DNA from: Blastomonas sp. SL216 | GTDB taxonomy: Bacteria; Pseudomonadota; Alphaproteobacteria; Sphingomonadales; Sphingomonadaceae | Direction of reading: 5' to 3' | Assembly: GCA_026625625.1 (NCBI GenBank) | Contig: CP113055.1 | Span: 1,304,501-1,368,500 of the forward strand | Length of the DNA stretch: 64,000 bases | Part shown: piece after piece, positions 39,016 through 47,789 of the stretch | Position numbering within the stretch: position 1 is the first letter of the stretch | How the letters are laid out: the number at the start of each line of letters is the position of its first letter | The notes under the pieces: generated by a model | What the model saw: only the letters and a program-made list of their open reading frames with translations | The model's database searches: none | Told to the model about the DNA's origin: nothing | Translations under genes and position numbers: made by a program

Positions 39016-39720
39016 ATGGATTTCATGGGGTTGCTGCGCTCGGTCGAGGACATATTGTTCGAGATCGTCAGCTGGTTGTATTTTTATCCGCGCACCTTTC
39101 TGCTCTCGTTATTCCGCCCGACCGAGATGATGGCTTATGCCGATGATGAGCTCGATGACCGTCCGCAGCAGCGCTATGAAAGCACCATCAATCCGCCCGT
39201 CTTCCTCATGATCACCATCGCGCTGGCCAGCACGGTCAGCGATGCGATCGTCGGACCGGAAGCCGTCCAGGAGGCGCTCAAGACCACGCCGGAATTCCTG
39301 AAGGACTGGAAGAACGACCTGATGTTCACCGCCTTCATTTTCAGCATTTATCCGCTGCTGCTGGCGATGGACCTGCTGCGCCACCGCAGGATCGCCATCG
39401 ACCGCGGCTCGCTGCGCCCGCCCTTTTACAGCCAGTGCTTCGTCGCCGCGCCGTTCGGGCTCGCCAATTATGTCGCGCTCGCCTTCATGAGCGACACGAC
39501 ATACGAATACGAAATCATGGGCAGCTATTATGACGGGCTGTATATCGGTTTCCCGATCTTCCTGGCGACCCTAATCTGGTACACCGTGCTGCAGGCGCGC
39601 TGGTTCATCCGGGAGCTGGGCATTTCCAGGCTCAAGGGCACGTGGATCGCCGCGTTTGCCGTCTTCAAGGGCTTTTTCGTGACCTCATCGATCTTGCTGC
39701 TGATCGAGGGAACAAGCTGA
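39016..39720 (+). CDS. Polytopic membrane protein of unknown function
   Basis: 234 residues with several hydrophobic stretches (VFLMITIALASTVSDAIVG, LMFTAFIFSIYPLLLAMDLL, YSQCFVAAPFGLANYVALAFM, GLYIGFPIFLATLIWYTVLQA, IAAFAVFKGFFVTSSILLLIE), which suggests five or so membrane spans. The N-terminus (MDFMGLLRSVEDILFEIVSWLYFYPRTFLLSLFRPTEMM) is amphipathic. It may be a Yip1-like or permease-accessory protein, but I do not recognise a family with confidence. GGGGGAG precedes ATG 39016. It converges on the aldehyde dehydrogenase gene. Confidence 0.7.
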   Translation: MDFMGLLRSVEDILFEIVSWLYFYPRTFLLSLFRPTEMMAYADDELDDRPQQRYESTINPPVFLMITIALASTVSDAIVGPEAVQEALKTTPEFLKDWKNDLMFTAFIFSIYPLLLAMDLLRHRRIAIDRGSLRPPFYSQCFVAAPFGLANYVALAFMSDTTYEYEIMGSYYDGLYIGFPIFLATLIWYTVLQARWFIRELGISRLKGTWIAAFAVFKGFFVTSSILLLIEGTS

Positions 39721-39724
39721 TCGC

Positions 39725-41158
39725 TCAGCCGCCCCGGATCAGCAGATTGCGGATCTCGGTCATGTCCTCCATCGCAAAGCGGATGCCCTCGCGGCCAAGG
39801 CCGGAATCCTTGACGCCGCCATAGGGCATGTTGTCGATGCGGAAGCTGGGCACGTCGTTGATGACGACGCCGCCGACATCGAGATGATCCCAGCAATCGA
39901 ACATCTTGAACAGGTCGCGGGTGAACACGCCTGCCTGAAGCCCGAACTTGCTGTTGTTCACCTCGGCCATCGCCGCCTTGAAATCGGTGAAGCTCGACAG
40001 CACCGCGACCGGGCCGAACGCCTCTTCGGTGACGATTTTGGCGTCATGCGGCACGTTTTCGAGCAGCGTCGCTTCGAGCATCGCGCCATCGCGCTTGCCG
40101 CCGCACAGCAGCGTGCCGCCCTTGGCCACGGCTTCTTGGACCCAGCCATCAAGCCGGGTGGCCTCTTTCACATGGATCATCGGGCCGATGAACGTATCGC
40201 GATGCTTGGGGTCGCCAGCGACCAGCGTCGCGGTCTTGGCAACCAGCATGTCGCGGAACTTGTCGTAGATATCGGCATGGATCAGGATCCGCTGCACGCC
40301 GATGCAGCTCTGGCCCGACTGGTAGAACGCACCGAAGATCACGCGCTCCATCGCGTCTTCAAGGTTCGCATCGGCATCGATGATGACCGCCGCGTTGCCG
40401 CCCAGCTCCAACACCACCTTCTTCTTGCCGCAGCGCGCCTTGAGGTCCCAGCCCACATCGGGCGATCCGGTGAAGGACAAAAGCTTGAGCCGGTCATCGG
40501 TGGTGAACAGGTCCGCGCCGTCGCGGCTGGCGGGCAGGATCGAGAACGCGCCCTTGGGCAGATTGGTCTCGGCCAGCACCTCGCCCATGATGATCGCGCC
40601 CAGCGGCGTGCGGCTGGCGGGTTTCATCACGAACGGGCAGCCGACCGCGATGGCGGGCGCGACCTTGTGCGCAGCGAGATTGAGCGGGAAGTTGAACGGC
40701 GAAATGAACGAGCACGGACCGATCGGCACGCGCTTCCACATGCCGCGATAGCCCTTGGCGCGCGGGCTGATGTCCATAGTCTGGACCTCGCCGGCCATGC
40801 GCACCGATTCCTCTGCGGCGATGCGGAAGGTGTCGATCAGACGGCTGACCTCGCCCTCCGAATCCTTGATCGGCTTGCCCGCCTCGACGCACAGCGCATA
40901 AGCCAGCTCGTCGAACCGCTCCTTGAAGCGAGTGACGCAGTGGTTGAGCACATTCTGCCGCTCATAGCTCGGCATCGCCGCCATCGGCTCTGCCGCCTCA
41001 ACCGCCCCTGCAATCGCCGCATCGATCGTCGCCGCATCGGCCTGGGCAACGCGGAACGCGACCTCGCCGGTGAACTTGTCGGTCACCTCAAGATCGGTAT
41101 TGGGCTGCTGCGCCTCGTTGTTCAGATAGAGCGGGTAGACGGATTTGAGGCTGGTCAT
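39725..41158 (-). CDS. NAD(P)-dependent aldehyde dehydrogenase
   Basis: 477-residue class of ALDH. Seen: nucleotide-site blocks PFNFPLNLAAHKVAPAIAVG (in parts), Lys in VMKPASRTPLG, SFTGSPDVGW, the general-base Glu in VLELGGNAAVI and catalytic Cys in QSGQSCIGVQR, plus EEAFGPVAVLS. Sequence is closest in style to lactaldehyde/succinate-semialdehyde types. It lies 51 bases downstream of the TPP-enzyme gene on the same strand, so the two may handle the same metabolite chain (inference). Substrate unknown. Confidence 0.9.
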   Translation of the reverse strand: MTSLKSVYPLYLNNEAQQPNTDLEVTDKFTGEVAFRVAQADAATIDAAIAGAVEAAEPMAAMPSYERQNVLNHCVTRFKERFDELAYALCVEAGKPIKDSEGEVSRLIDTFRIAAEESVRMAGEVQTMDISPRAKGYRGMWKRVPIGPCSFISPFNFPLNLAAHKVAPAIAVGCPFVMKPASRTPLGAIIMGEVLAETNLPKGAFSILPASRDGADLFTTDDRLKLLSFTGSPDVGWDLKARCGKKKVVLELGGNAAVIIDADANLEDAMERVIFGAFYQSGQSCIGVQRILIHADIYDKFRDMLVAKTATLVAGDPKHRDTFIGPMIHVKEATRLDGWVQEAVAKGGTLLCGGKRDGAMLEATLLENVPHDAKIVTEEAFGPVAVLSSFTDFKAAMAEVNNSKFGLQAGVFTRDLFKMFDCWDHLDVGGVVINDVPSFRIDNMPYGGVKDSGLGREGIRFAMEDMTEIRNLLIRGG

Positions 41159-41173
41159 GTCGGATCCCTTGAA

Positions 41174-41199
41174 GCCCTCCCCCCTTCAGGGGAGAGGGC
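41174..41199 (-). other. GC-rich hairpin between TPP enzyme and ALDH genes
   Basis: GCCCTCCCCCC and GGGGAGAGGGC (41174-41184 and 41189-41199) form a stem with one mismatch and a TTCA loop, 15 bases before the ALDH start. Similar CCTCCCCTTCAGGGGAGG elements are common between genes of sphingomonads. It may weaken read-through into the ALDH gene; the role is unproven. Confidence 0.5.
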
Positions 41200-41209
41200 G
41201 TGCGCGGTA

Positions 41210-42856
41210 CTAAAGCTCTTTCGCCATCTTCTTGATGTCGATGTTCAAGATCTGATCGTTCTCCGAATAATCAACCGGACAATCGATGAGGTGCACCCCT
41301 GGCGTGTCGCGCGTATGGGCGAGCAGCTCCTTCAGATGCTCGGCGCTTTCGACGCGATAGCCGTTGGCGCCATAAGCCTCGGCATATTTGACGAAGTCGG
41401 GGTTGCCATAGGTCAGGCCCCAATCCTTGAAGCCCATGTTCGCCTGCTTCCAGCGGATCATGCCATAGCTGTTGTCGTTGAGGATCAGCACGGTCATGTT
41501 GAGCTTCAGCCGGACGGCGGTTTCCATCTCCTGGCTGTTCATCATGAAGCCGCCATCGCCGCAGATCGCCAGCACCTTGCGGTCGGGATAGACCATCGAC
41601 GACATCATCGCCGAGGGCAGGCCCGCGCCCATGGTGGCGAGCGCATTGTCGAGAAGCACGGTATTGGGGCGATAGGCGCAATAGCCGCGCGCGAACCAGA
41701 TCTTGTAGACGCCATTGTCCAGGCAGATGATGCCGTCATCGGGCATCGCATTGCGGATTTCCTGCACCAGATAAGGCGGGAAGATCGGGAAGCGCGCGTC
41801 CTCGGCCAGCTTGTTGGTATGCTCCAGCTCGGCCTTGCGATATTCCAGCATATGGTCGAGCTTCCACCCGCCATTGGGGACGATATCTTCCTTCATCTGC
41901 CAGATCGCATTGGCGATATCGCCGATCACCTCGATTTCGGGGAAATAGACCGGGTCCACCTCCGCCGTCTTGGTCGAGATATGGATCACCGGGGTGCCGC
42001 CCGGCTGCATGAAGAAGGGCGGCTTTTCAATCACATCATGGCCGATATTGACGATAAGGTCCGCAGCCTCGACCGCGCGGTGGACGAAATCGCCTGCCGA
42101 CAGCGCAGCGCAGCCCAGGAACTTGGGGTGCCGCTCATCGATCACGCCCTTGCCGAGCTGAGTCGTCAGGAACGGAATGCCGGTCTTCTCAATGAACTGC
42201 AGCAGCATGCGGCTGGTCATCGTGCGGTTGGCGCCGGCCCCGATCACCAGGATCGGCGACTTGGCCTGTTCGAGCGCGGTGACCGCGGCGCGGATCGACT
42301 TCTTGTCGGCATTGGGACGGCGGGTCTGGCTCGGCTTCAGCGGAACCGAGTCGGTCTTTTCCTCGGCAATATCCTCGGGAAATTCGATATGCGCTGCGCC
42401 CGGCTTTTCCTCTTCGGCCAGGCGGAAGGCTTCGCGCACGCGGCTGGGGATGTTGTCGGCACTGGCCAGCTGATGGGTGAACTTGGTGATCGGTTTCATC
42501 ATGTCGACCACGTCGAGAATCTGGAACCGGCCCTGTTTGGACTTCTTGATCGGCTTTTGCCCGGTCACCATCAGCATCGGCATGCCGCCAAGCTGCGCAT
42601 AAGCCGCTGCGGTGACGAAATTGGTCGCGCCGGGGCCCAAAGTCGCCATGCAGACGCCCGCCTTGCCGGTATGGCGGCCATAGGTTGCGGCCATGAAGCC
42701 TGCGCCCTGTTCGTGCCGGGTGAGGATGAGCTTGATCTGGGTCGACCGGCTGAGCGAGTCGAGCATGTCCAGATTCTCCTCGCCGGGAACGCCGAAGATA
42801 TACTCGACGCCCTCTGCCTCAAGGCATTGGACGAACAGATCGGATGCTTTGGTCAT
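41210..42856 (-). CDS. Acetolactate synthase large subunit-like TPP enzyme
   Basis: 548-residue thiamine-diphosphate enzyme of the acetolactate synthase/AlsS group. Seen: the cofactor Glu in VEYIFGVPGEENLDMLDSL, HEQGAGFMAATYGRHTGKAGV, the middle FAD-like domain, and the TPP-binding ICGDGGFMMNSQEME...LILNDNSYG motif (GDG...ND). No ilvN-type small subunit lies nearby, so it is probably a catabolic or unregulated acetolactate synthase or another C-C lyase/ligase. The start at 42854-42856 is chosen for its GGAGGAA ribosome-binding site. It precedes the ALDH gene. Confidence 0.88.
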   Translation of the reverse strand: MTKASDLFVQCLEAEGVEYIFGVPGEENLDMLDSLSRSTQIKLILTRHEQGAGFMAATYGRHTGKAGVCMATLGPGATNFVTAAAYAQLGGMPMLMVTGQKPIKKSKQGRFQILDVVDMMKPITKFTHQLASADNIPSRVREAFRLAEEEKPGAAHIEFPEDIAEEKTDSVPLKPSQTRRPNADKKSIRAAVTALEQAKSPILVIGAGANRTMTSRMLLQFIEKTGIPFLTTQLGKGVIDERHPKFLGCAALSAGDFVHRAVEAADLIVNIGHDVIEKPPFFMQPGGTPVIHISTKTAEVDPVYFPEIEVIGDIANAIWQMKEDIVPNGGWKLDHMLEYRKAELEHTNKLAEDARFPIFPPYLVQEIRNAMPDDGIICLDNGVYKIWFARGYCAYRPNTVLLDNALATMGAGLPSAMMSSMVYPDRKVLAICGDGGFMMNSQEMETAVRLKLNMTVLILNDNSYGMIRWKQANMGFKDWGLTYGNPDFVKYAEAYGANGYRVESAEHLKELLAHTRDTPGVHLIDCPVDYSENDQILNIDIKKMAKEL

Positions 42857-43245
42857 GGAAATTCCTCCCCCGGAAGCCGAATAAAGGCTCATCGTTGCAA
42901 TCGTGCGACCGAAAGGATGTCCGGGCGGCGCTTGCTGCTTGTTTACGCCCGGGCGGAACGGCTCGCTACCGGCATGGCATCCGCCCTCCATGCTGGCTGT
43001 GACGCAAGGCATAACCACAAAATTCGGCCAAGTCACCCGCCAAAAGTGCGGGATCGGGCTTCGCTTTTTCCGACCAGAGGCACGCCGGGGCGGCAGCCCG
43101 GCCCAGTGGTTGATGCGGCTTTGAATGTTGGAATTGAATGAGTATCCTGGCCGATTAACCAATCATAATTTTGTCCCCCGCCAGGCCGCTGTAGAATGCG
43201 GCCCCGGCATCGCATGTGCCGGATGAATGATGGAAAAGTAGCGCC
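42857..43245. other. 389-base intergenic region before the muramidase gene
   Basis: No convincing gene. It separates divergent genes and must hold both promoters. Dyads: CCGGGCG/CGCCCGG at 42921-42952 and CCGGCA-N7-TGCCGG at 43204-43222, the latter in the 5' leader of the muramidase gene. One TTAACC (43157-43162) resembles half of a CtrA site, but the second half is missing. Confidence 0.5.
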
Positions 43246-44013
43246 ATGGACCGTGCCCCCGTTTTCTCTGCCATCAAGACCCTGCGCCAGGGCCAGGCCT
43301 TTACCAATGCCGAAGTCACCGCCGTCGATACTTTGCTCGACACGCTCGGGATCGCAAGGGCCGGGGCGGGCGGCGCGGCAGAGGTGCAGATCGGCCTTAC
43401 CCTGGCGGACTTCAACGCGGCGGCCACGTCGCTCGGCTGCACCAGCGCCCAGATCCGCAGCGTTTGGGAGGTCGAGAGCGGCGGCGGCTGGTTCAAGGAT
43501 GTGCGCGCGGACATCCTGGCGCTCGACGGTGCAGGCGGCTTTCTCGATGGCCCGCACCTGCCCAAGATCCTGTTCGAGGCGCATGTCTTCGACCGCTATA
43601 CCGAGGGCCGATATCGCGACAGCCACCCCAATCTTTCGAGCCGGGCGTGGAACCGCAAACTCTATGTCGGCGGCCAAGGCGAATATGTGCGGCTTTGGAA
43701 GGCGATGCAGCTCGATCGGCACGCCGCGCTCCTCTCCGCCTCGGTCGGCGGCGCGCAGATCATGGGTTTCAACCACAAGCTTGCCGGCTTCGATACGGTC
43801 GAGGCTTTCTGGGACGAAATGAAGGTATCAGAGGCCGCGCATCTGAAAGCCTTTTGCAGCTTCATCAAGAACCGCAAGCTGGTCAACGCGCTCAAGGCGA
43901 TCAGCAACAGCCCGGATGACTGTATCGCCTTTGCCAAAGGCTATAATGGCGAGCTGTACTACAAGAACGATTATCACGGGAAGATCGCCCGGGCCCATGC
44001 CAAATATGCATGA
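43246..44013 (+). CDS. N-acetylmuramidase domain protein (phage endolysin type)
   Basis: 255 residues. The C-terminal ~170 residues match the muramidase domain used in phage and prophage endolysins: IRSVWEVESGGGWFKDV with the probable catalytic Glu, KILFEAHVFDRYTEGRYRD, and a later block HAALLSASVGGAQIMGFNHKLAGF. The first ~75 residues hold a small helical part that could bind peptidoglycan. No signal peptide is seen, and no holin, tail or integrase gene lies nearby, so it is an isolated lysis-type gene, either a domesticated prophage remnant or an autolysin with non-standard export. Start ATG 43246 by context. Confidence 0.85.
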   Translation: MDRAPVFSAIKTLRQGQAFTNAEVTAVDTLLDTLGIARAGAGGAAEVQIGLTLADFNAAATSLGCTSAQIRSVWEVESGGGWFKDVRADILALDGAGGFLDGPHLPKILFEAHVFDRYTEGRYRDSHPNLSSRAWNRKLYVGGQGEYVRLWKAMQLDRHAALLSASVGGAQIMGFNHKLAGFDTVEAFWDEMKVSEAAHLKAFCSFIKNRKLVNALKAISNSPDDCIAFAKGYNGELYYKNDYHGKIARAHAKYA

Positions 44014-44025
44014 GCCTGGCGCGCT

Positions 44026-44970
44026 TCAGTAACCCAGTGCCAGATCGACCTCGTTGACCAGCGCCTCGCCGCGCCCATAGCGGGCGAGATTATCGGCGAA
44101 CAGCGCGGCAGAGCGCTGGAACATCCGCGTCTGCGCGCGGCCGGACAGGTGCATCGAGATCTGCACATTGGGCAGCGACCACAGCTCGTGATCGGCAGGC
44201 AGCGGCTCGGGCGTGGTGACGTCGAGAAACGCGCCGGCGATGCTCCTGGCCTTGAGCGCGGCGATCATCGCATCCTGATCGACACATTCGCCGCGCGCGA
44301 TATTGACCAGGATCGCGCTGTCCTTCATCGCCGCCAACTCGTCCGCGCCGATCAGCGCATCGGTCTCGCGGGTCGAGGGCGTCGCGATCACGACCCAGTC
44401 AAACGCGCCGATCTGGCTGCGCCATTCGTTCGCGCCCAGAATGCCCTGGTCGGGCCGCGCGGTGCGGGCCACCCCGGTGACCTCGACGCCAAAGCCCTTG
44501 AGCCGGTCGCCGATCGCGGAACCGATCGCGCCATAGCCGATGATCAGCGCGCGCGTTTCGTCCAGCTCGACCGTGCCAGGCGAGGCCCAGAGCCATTCGC
44601 GCCGGTCGGCAGCGCGCACGACATCGGCATAGCCCTTGGCCATGCTGAGCATGCCCAGCACCGCATATTCGGCAACCGCGATGGTGTTGACGCCCACGCC
44701 ATTGGTGACGCGAGTGCCCCGCGCGATCAGCTGGTCGACGGGGAAATGATCGAGCCCGGCATAGAGGGTCGACACCCATTTCAGTTGCTCGCCCGCTGCG
44801 ATAATGTCGCGCATCGCCTGCTTGTCGTGCATGTCGACCCAGGCGATATCCGCATCGACCACCTCGCGCAGCGCCTCGTCGGCCGAACCGATCCAGACGA
44901 CCTGCATGCCTTGAGGGACGACGCCCTCGATCAACGGGCGCACCAGCGCGGAAATCACGGCCTTGGTCAT
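44026..44970 (-). CDS. D-isomer specific 2-hydroxyacid dehydrogenase
   Basis: 314-residue NAD(P)-dependent dehydrogenase. Seen: N-terminal catalytic lobe, VNTIAVAEYAVLGMLSMAKG, the dinucleotide fold LIIGYGAIGSAIGDRLKGFG, catalytic Arg in LVNIARGECVDQDAM and the catalytic His in LPNVQISMHLSGR. The family covers glyoxylate/hydroxypyruvate reductases and many 2-keto-acid reductases; substrate unknown. It converges with the muramidase gene with a 12-base gap and has a small membrane gene just upstream (22-base gap) on the same strand. Confidence 0.9.
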   Translation of the reverse strand: MTKAVISALVRPLIEGVVPQGMQVVWIGSADEALREVVDADIAWVDMHDKQAMRDIIAAGEQLKWVSTLYAGLDHFPVDQLIARGTRVTNGVGVNTIAVAEYAVLGMLSMAKGYADVVRAADRREWLWASPGTVELDETRALIIGYGAIGSAIGDRLKGFGVEVTGVARTARPDQGILGANEWRSQIGAFDWVVIATPSTRETDALIGADELAAMKDSAILVNIARGECVDQDAMIAALKARSIAGAFLDVTTPEPLPADHELWSLPNVQISMHLSGRAQTRMFQRSAALFADNLARYGRGEALVNEVDLALGY

Positions 44971-44992
44971 GCTCTCTCCCCATCACGGAGGC

Positions 44993-45346
44993 TTATTTCC
45001 AGGCTAGATAGGCGGATGCAGCCAAGACTGGCAAGGCGGCAAAATCTGTCAGCGCAATGACTTGCAGAGAGGCAGGGCTGCCTCCGAGCCGGTACAGGAC
45101 CAGGAAGGCGATCATGCTGACGGCAGCGACCACGACCGCCAGCCTGCGGACGCCGGGATCGAAAATCGCCCAACCGCAGACCAGAAAAACGCATGCGAAC
45201 AGCGCTGCTCGATGCTGGAGCAGCAGAAACGTGGGCGCATCCTGCGCTACGCCGTACAACCGAGTGATCAGACCGGGCCGCACCAAAGCCGCCGCCGGAG
45301 CGATATGAACCATCGCCAGAATAGCCCAGAAGACGCGTTCCATCAT
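44993..45346 (-). CDS. Small polytopic membrane protein of unknown function
   Basis: 117 residues with four hydrophobic helices (FWAILAMVHIAPAAALV, FLLLQHRAALFACVFLVCGWAIF, LAVVVAAVSMIAFLVLY, VIALTDFAALPVLAASAYLAW). A His (QHRA) and a Cys lie in the second helix. It is similar in size and layout to DoxX- or DUF4345-like proteins, but no family is claimed. Two ATGs are adjacent at 45346 and 45343. A palindrome of CsoR/FrmR-operator type lies 34-50 bases upstream, so metal- or aldehyde-responsive expression is possible. Confidence 0.65.
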   Translation of the reverse strand: MMERVFWAILAMVHIAPAAALVRPGLITRLYGVAQDAPTFLLLQHRAALFACVFLVCGWAIFDPGVRRLAVVVAAVSMIAFLVLYRLGGSPASLQVIALTDFAALPVLAASAYLAWK

Positions 45347-45379
45347 CGCCGCACATTAGCGGCTGGACCGTCCGCTACA

Positions 45380-45396
45380 ATTACCCCGGGGGTAAT
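45380..45396 (-). promoter_or_regulatory. ATTACCCC dyad, candidate operator
   Basis: ATTACCCC-G-GGGGTAAT is a near-perfect 17-base palindrome with a one-base centre. It lies in the 69-base gap between cysS and the small membrane gene, 34-50 bases before that gene's start. TACCCC-N-GGGGTA cores are known targets of the CsoR/FrmR/RcnR family. It can also fold as a short hairpin at the 3' end of cysS. Confidence 0.55.
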
Positions 45397-45415
45397 CCGT
45401 GCGGAGCGCAGGTCC

Positions 45416-46879
45416 TTAAACCTCAATCCGCCATTCCCAGCCGAGCGGGTCGCCGTCCATCACCTCGACACCCGCTGCAACGAGTTCGTCACGGATCGCG
45501 TCAGAAGCAGCGAAATTCTTTTCCGCGCGGGCTTCCTTGCGCAATATCAGCATATGCTCGATCCGGTCTGCGTCGATAGATGCGTTCGCCGGACGAAGGC
45601 GCAGGTCGGCGCGGTCCAGTGCCAGCAGGTTGAGCCCCAGCACCGAGTCCATGACAGCAACCGCCGCAAGCCGCTGGCCGGCATCAACCTTTTTCTGCGC
45701 CAGCACCTCGTCGAGCACGGTCAGCGCCTTGGCGGTATTGAGATCGTCGGACACCGCCGCGCTGAAATCGCCTAGCAGCTGCACCAGCCGCGGATGCTCC
45801 GCCGCGCCCGCCGCCTGCGCCTGGCTGCGCAAGCCCGCCACCGCCATCACCAGCCGCTTGAGCCGCGTCAGCGCCGCGAGCAGATTGTCCCAGCTGAACT
45901 CCAGCTCGCTGCGATAATGCGCCTGCAGGCACATCAGCCGGTATGCCAGCGGATGGATGCCCTTGGACACCAGCAGCGGAAGCCGCAGAAACTCGCCCGA
46001 CGATTTGGACATCTTGCCGGTCCTGTCGATCAGGAAGTTGTTGTGCATCCAGAACCGCGCGCCGCTGCCATGCGAGCAGGCATAGGCCTGGTTCTGCGCG
46101 ATCTCGTTGGGGTGGTGGATCTCGCGATGGTCGATGCCGCCAGTATGGATGTCGAACGGAAAGCCGAGCAGCGCCTCGCTCATCACCGAGCATTCGAGAT
46201 GCCAGCCGGGCGCACCCCGCCCCCAGGGTGAATCCCATTCCATCTGCCGGCTCTCGCCCTCGGGGGTCTTGCGCCAGATGGCGAAGTCCTGCGCGTTGCG
46301 CTTGCCTTCGACCGCCTCGATCCGGCCCTCGCCCGCCTCGGTCGCAGCGCGCGCCAGCGCGCCATAGTCGCTGACGGTCGAGACATCGAAATACAGCCCG
46401 CTGGGCAGCTCGTAGCAATGCTTGTCGGCGATCGACTCCGCGAACGCGATCATCTTCGGCACGTAATCGGTGGCAACCGACCATTCGGCCGGCTGGCGAA
46501 TGTTGAGCGCCTTGATATCGTCCCAGAAAGCCTCGGTATAGTGCCGCGCGATGTCCCAGATCGACTGAGCCCTTTCTGCCGCTGCCTTTTCCAGCTTGTC
46601 CTCGCCATCATCGGCATCGTCGGTCAGATGGCCGACATCGGTGATGTTGATGATATGCTTGAGCGCAAAGCCCTTGAAGCTGAGCACCCGGCCCAGCGTA
46701 TCGGCAAACACATAGGCGCGCATATTGCCGAGATGCGCATAGTTGTAGACCGTCGGGCCGCAGCTATAGACCCGCGCCTCACCGGGATGGACCGGTTCGA
46801 ACGGTTCAAGCGAGCGCGTGAGGCTGTTGAACAGCATCAGCGGGGCGGTATCGGCAGGGCTGTTTGCAGACGTCGTCAT
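45416..46879 (-). CDS. cysS: Cysteine--tRNA ligase
   Basis: Charges tRNA-Cys. 487-residue class I synthetase with the zinc ligand in RVYSCGPTVYNYAHLGNMRAYV and the HIGH-type HLGN, then LECSVMSEALLG and GGIDHREIHHPNEIAQNQA (remaining zinc ligands), the KMSKSSGEF loop and a C-terminal helical domain. Length is typical. The downstream membrane gene may share its transcript; upstream an intrinsic terminator separates it from the cyclase pair. Confidence 0.97.
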   Translation of the reverse strand: MTTSANSPADTAPLMLFNSLTRSLEPFEPVHPGEARVYSCGPTVYNYAHLGNMRAYVFADTLGRVLSFKGFALKHIINITDVGHLTDDADDGEDKLEKAAAERAQSIWDIARHYTEAFWDDIKALNIRQPAEWSVATDYVPKMIAFAESIADKHCYELPSGLYFDVSTVSDYGALARAATEAGEGRIEAVEGKRNAQDFAIWRKTPEGESRQMEWDSPWGRGAPGWHLECSVMSEALLGFPFDIHTGGIDHREIHHPNEIAQNQAYACSHGSGARFWMHNNFLIDRTGKMSKSSGEFLRLPLLVSKGIHPLAYRLMCLQAHYRSELEFSWDNLLAALTRLKRLVMAVAGLRSQAQAAGAAEHPRLVQLLGDFSAAVSDDLNTAKALTVLDEVLAQKKVDAGQRLAAVAVMDSVLGLNLLALDRADLRLRPANASIDADRIEHMLILRKEARAEKNFAASDAIRDELVAAGVEVMDGDPLGWEWRIEV

Positions 46880-46933
46880 GCCCCTGCCATTGCCTGCAAA
46901 GCGCGCGGGCCGTCAAGCCGCGATGGCGGATAG

Positions 46934-46973
46934 AAAAACCCCGCCCGCACCGGTCGCAACGGTGCAGGCGGGG
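46934..46973 (-). terminator. Rho-independent terminator of the cyclase operon
   Basis: On the minus strand GGCGGGG/CCCCGCC-type arms with inner GCACCG/CGGTGC (46939-46973, 7-base loop, one mismatch) are followed by GTTTTTC (plus AAAAA at 46934-46938). It lies 22 bases after the stop of the gene at 46995. Confidence 0.85.
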
Positions 46974-46994
46974 CCTCAATTCCAATAAACGGTC

Positions 46995-47789
46995 TTAGCG
47001 GTCGCCGGTCGATCCCGCCGCCTGGCTGGCTGCGGCCATGGTCTCGACCAGCAGGCCGAGCTGATTCTCGCAGCCATTTTCGATCAGCGTTCCGGCCAGT
47101 TCGTCAACCTCGGTCGGGACGCTGGGCAGCACGACCAGATCGATCTTGCGCGCCATGCCGTCGGGGCCGGTGAGCGTGTAGCTGGTGCCGCTGGTCACTG
47201 GCACTTCGGTCATCGGCCACAGCCGGTTGCCCGAACCCTTTTTCCAGGCGATGGTCGCGGCCGAACCGGTGCCAGCCAGCTTCAGCTCGACATCCTGATC
47301 CACCTTGCCGCGCCAGAACATCAGGCGTGCAGGCTCTGCCACGCAGAACTTGCCCGACTGGCTGGCGGCATCGATGAACCACAGGTTCGGGCTGCGCGCA
47401 TTGGTCGGCGCAGGTGCCTTGGCGGGAGCGCCACGGACTGCCCCGGTGCGGCTGCGCGTTGCCGGGCCGCCGGTCGCAAGCAGGCTGGCAATCTGCGTGC
47501 TCTGGGTCTGGTCGCGCTTGACCGCGCCATCGAGCGTGAACGATCCGGGGCCGGACAGCACGCGCGTGCCGGCCTTGTCGAGCACGGTCACCTTGTCGCT
47601 GGCCTTGAGCACCAGCTTGGTGTTGGCGGGCAGCTTCTTGCCGGCGGGATATTGCGCCGCCGAGGGCCCGACCGAGCGCACGACCATGGACTGGGCCATA
47701 GCGGCACCGCTGGCGGCCATGCCAAGAGTGAATACTGCACCAAACGCAAGCGCCCGGCGAAGTACGGACTTCCTTTCAACCGAGAACAT
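46995..47789 (-). CDS. Secreted protein paired with a CHASE2 cyclase
   Basis: 264 residues, start ATG at 47787-47789 with a good signal peptide (RRALAFGAVFTLGMAASGAAMA). The mature N-terminal ~70 residues (VRSVGPSAAQYPAGKKLPANTKLVLKASDKVTVLDKAGTRVLSGPGSF, in parts) look like a small beta domain of FecR/SH3 type. An Ala/Pro linker follows, then a C-terminal part with two cysteines (KFCVAEPARLMFWRG, IENGCENQ). No family recognised. It overlaps the end of the cyclase gene by 14 bases, so they are one operon and it may be the periplasmic partner of the CHASE2 sensor (inference). Confidence 0.72.
   Translation of the reverse strand: MFSVERKSVLRRALAFGAVFTLGMAASGAAMAQSMVVRSVGPSAAQYPAGKKLPANTKLVLKASDKVTVLDKAGTRVLSGPGSFTLDGAVKRDQTQSTQIASLLATGGPATRSRTGAVRGAPAKAPAPTNARSPNLWFIDAASQSGKFCVAEPARLMFWRGKVDQDVELKLAGTGSAATIAWKKGSGNRLWPMTEVPVTSGTSYTLTGPDGMARKIDLVVLPSVPTEVDELAGTLIENGCENQLGLLVETMAAASQAAGSTGDR

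Noticed and set aside
39884-43141. 1085-codon open frame antisense to the ALDH and TPP-enzyme genes
   Set aside because: Same GC-skew effect; both minus-strand genes have complete catalytic motifs, and the antisense protein looks like a low-complexity His/Arg/Gln-rich artefact.
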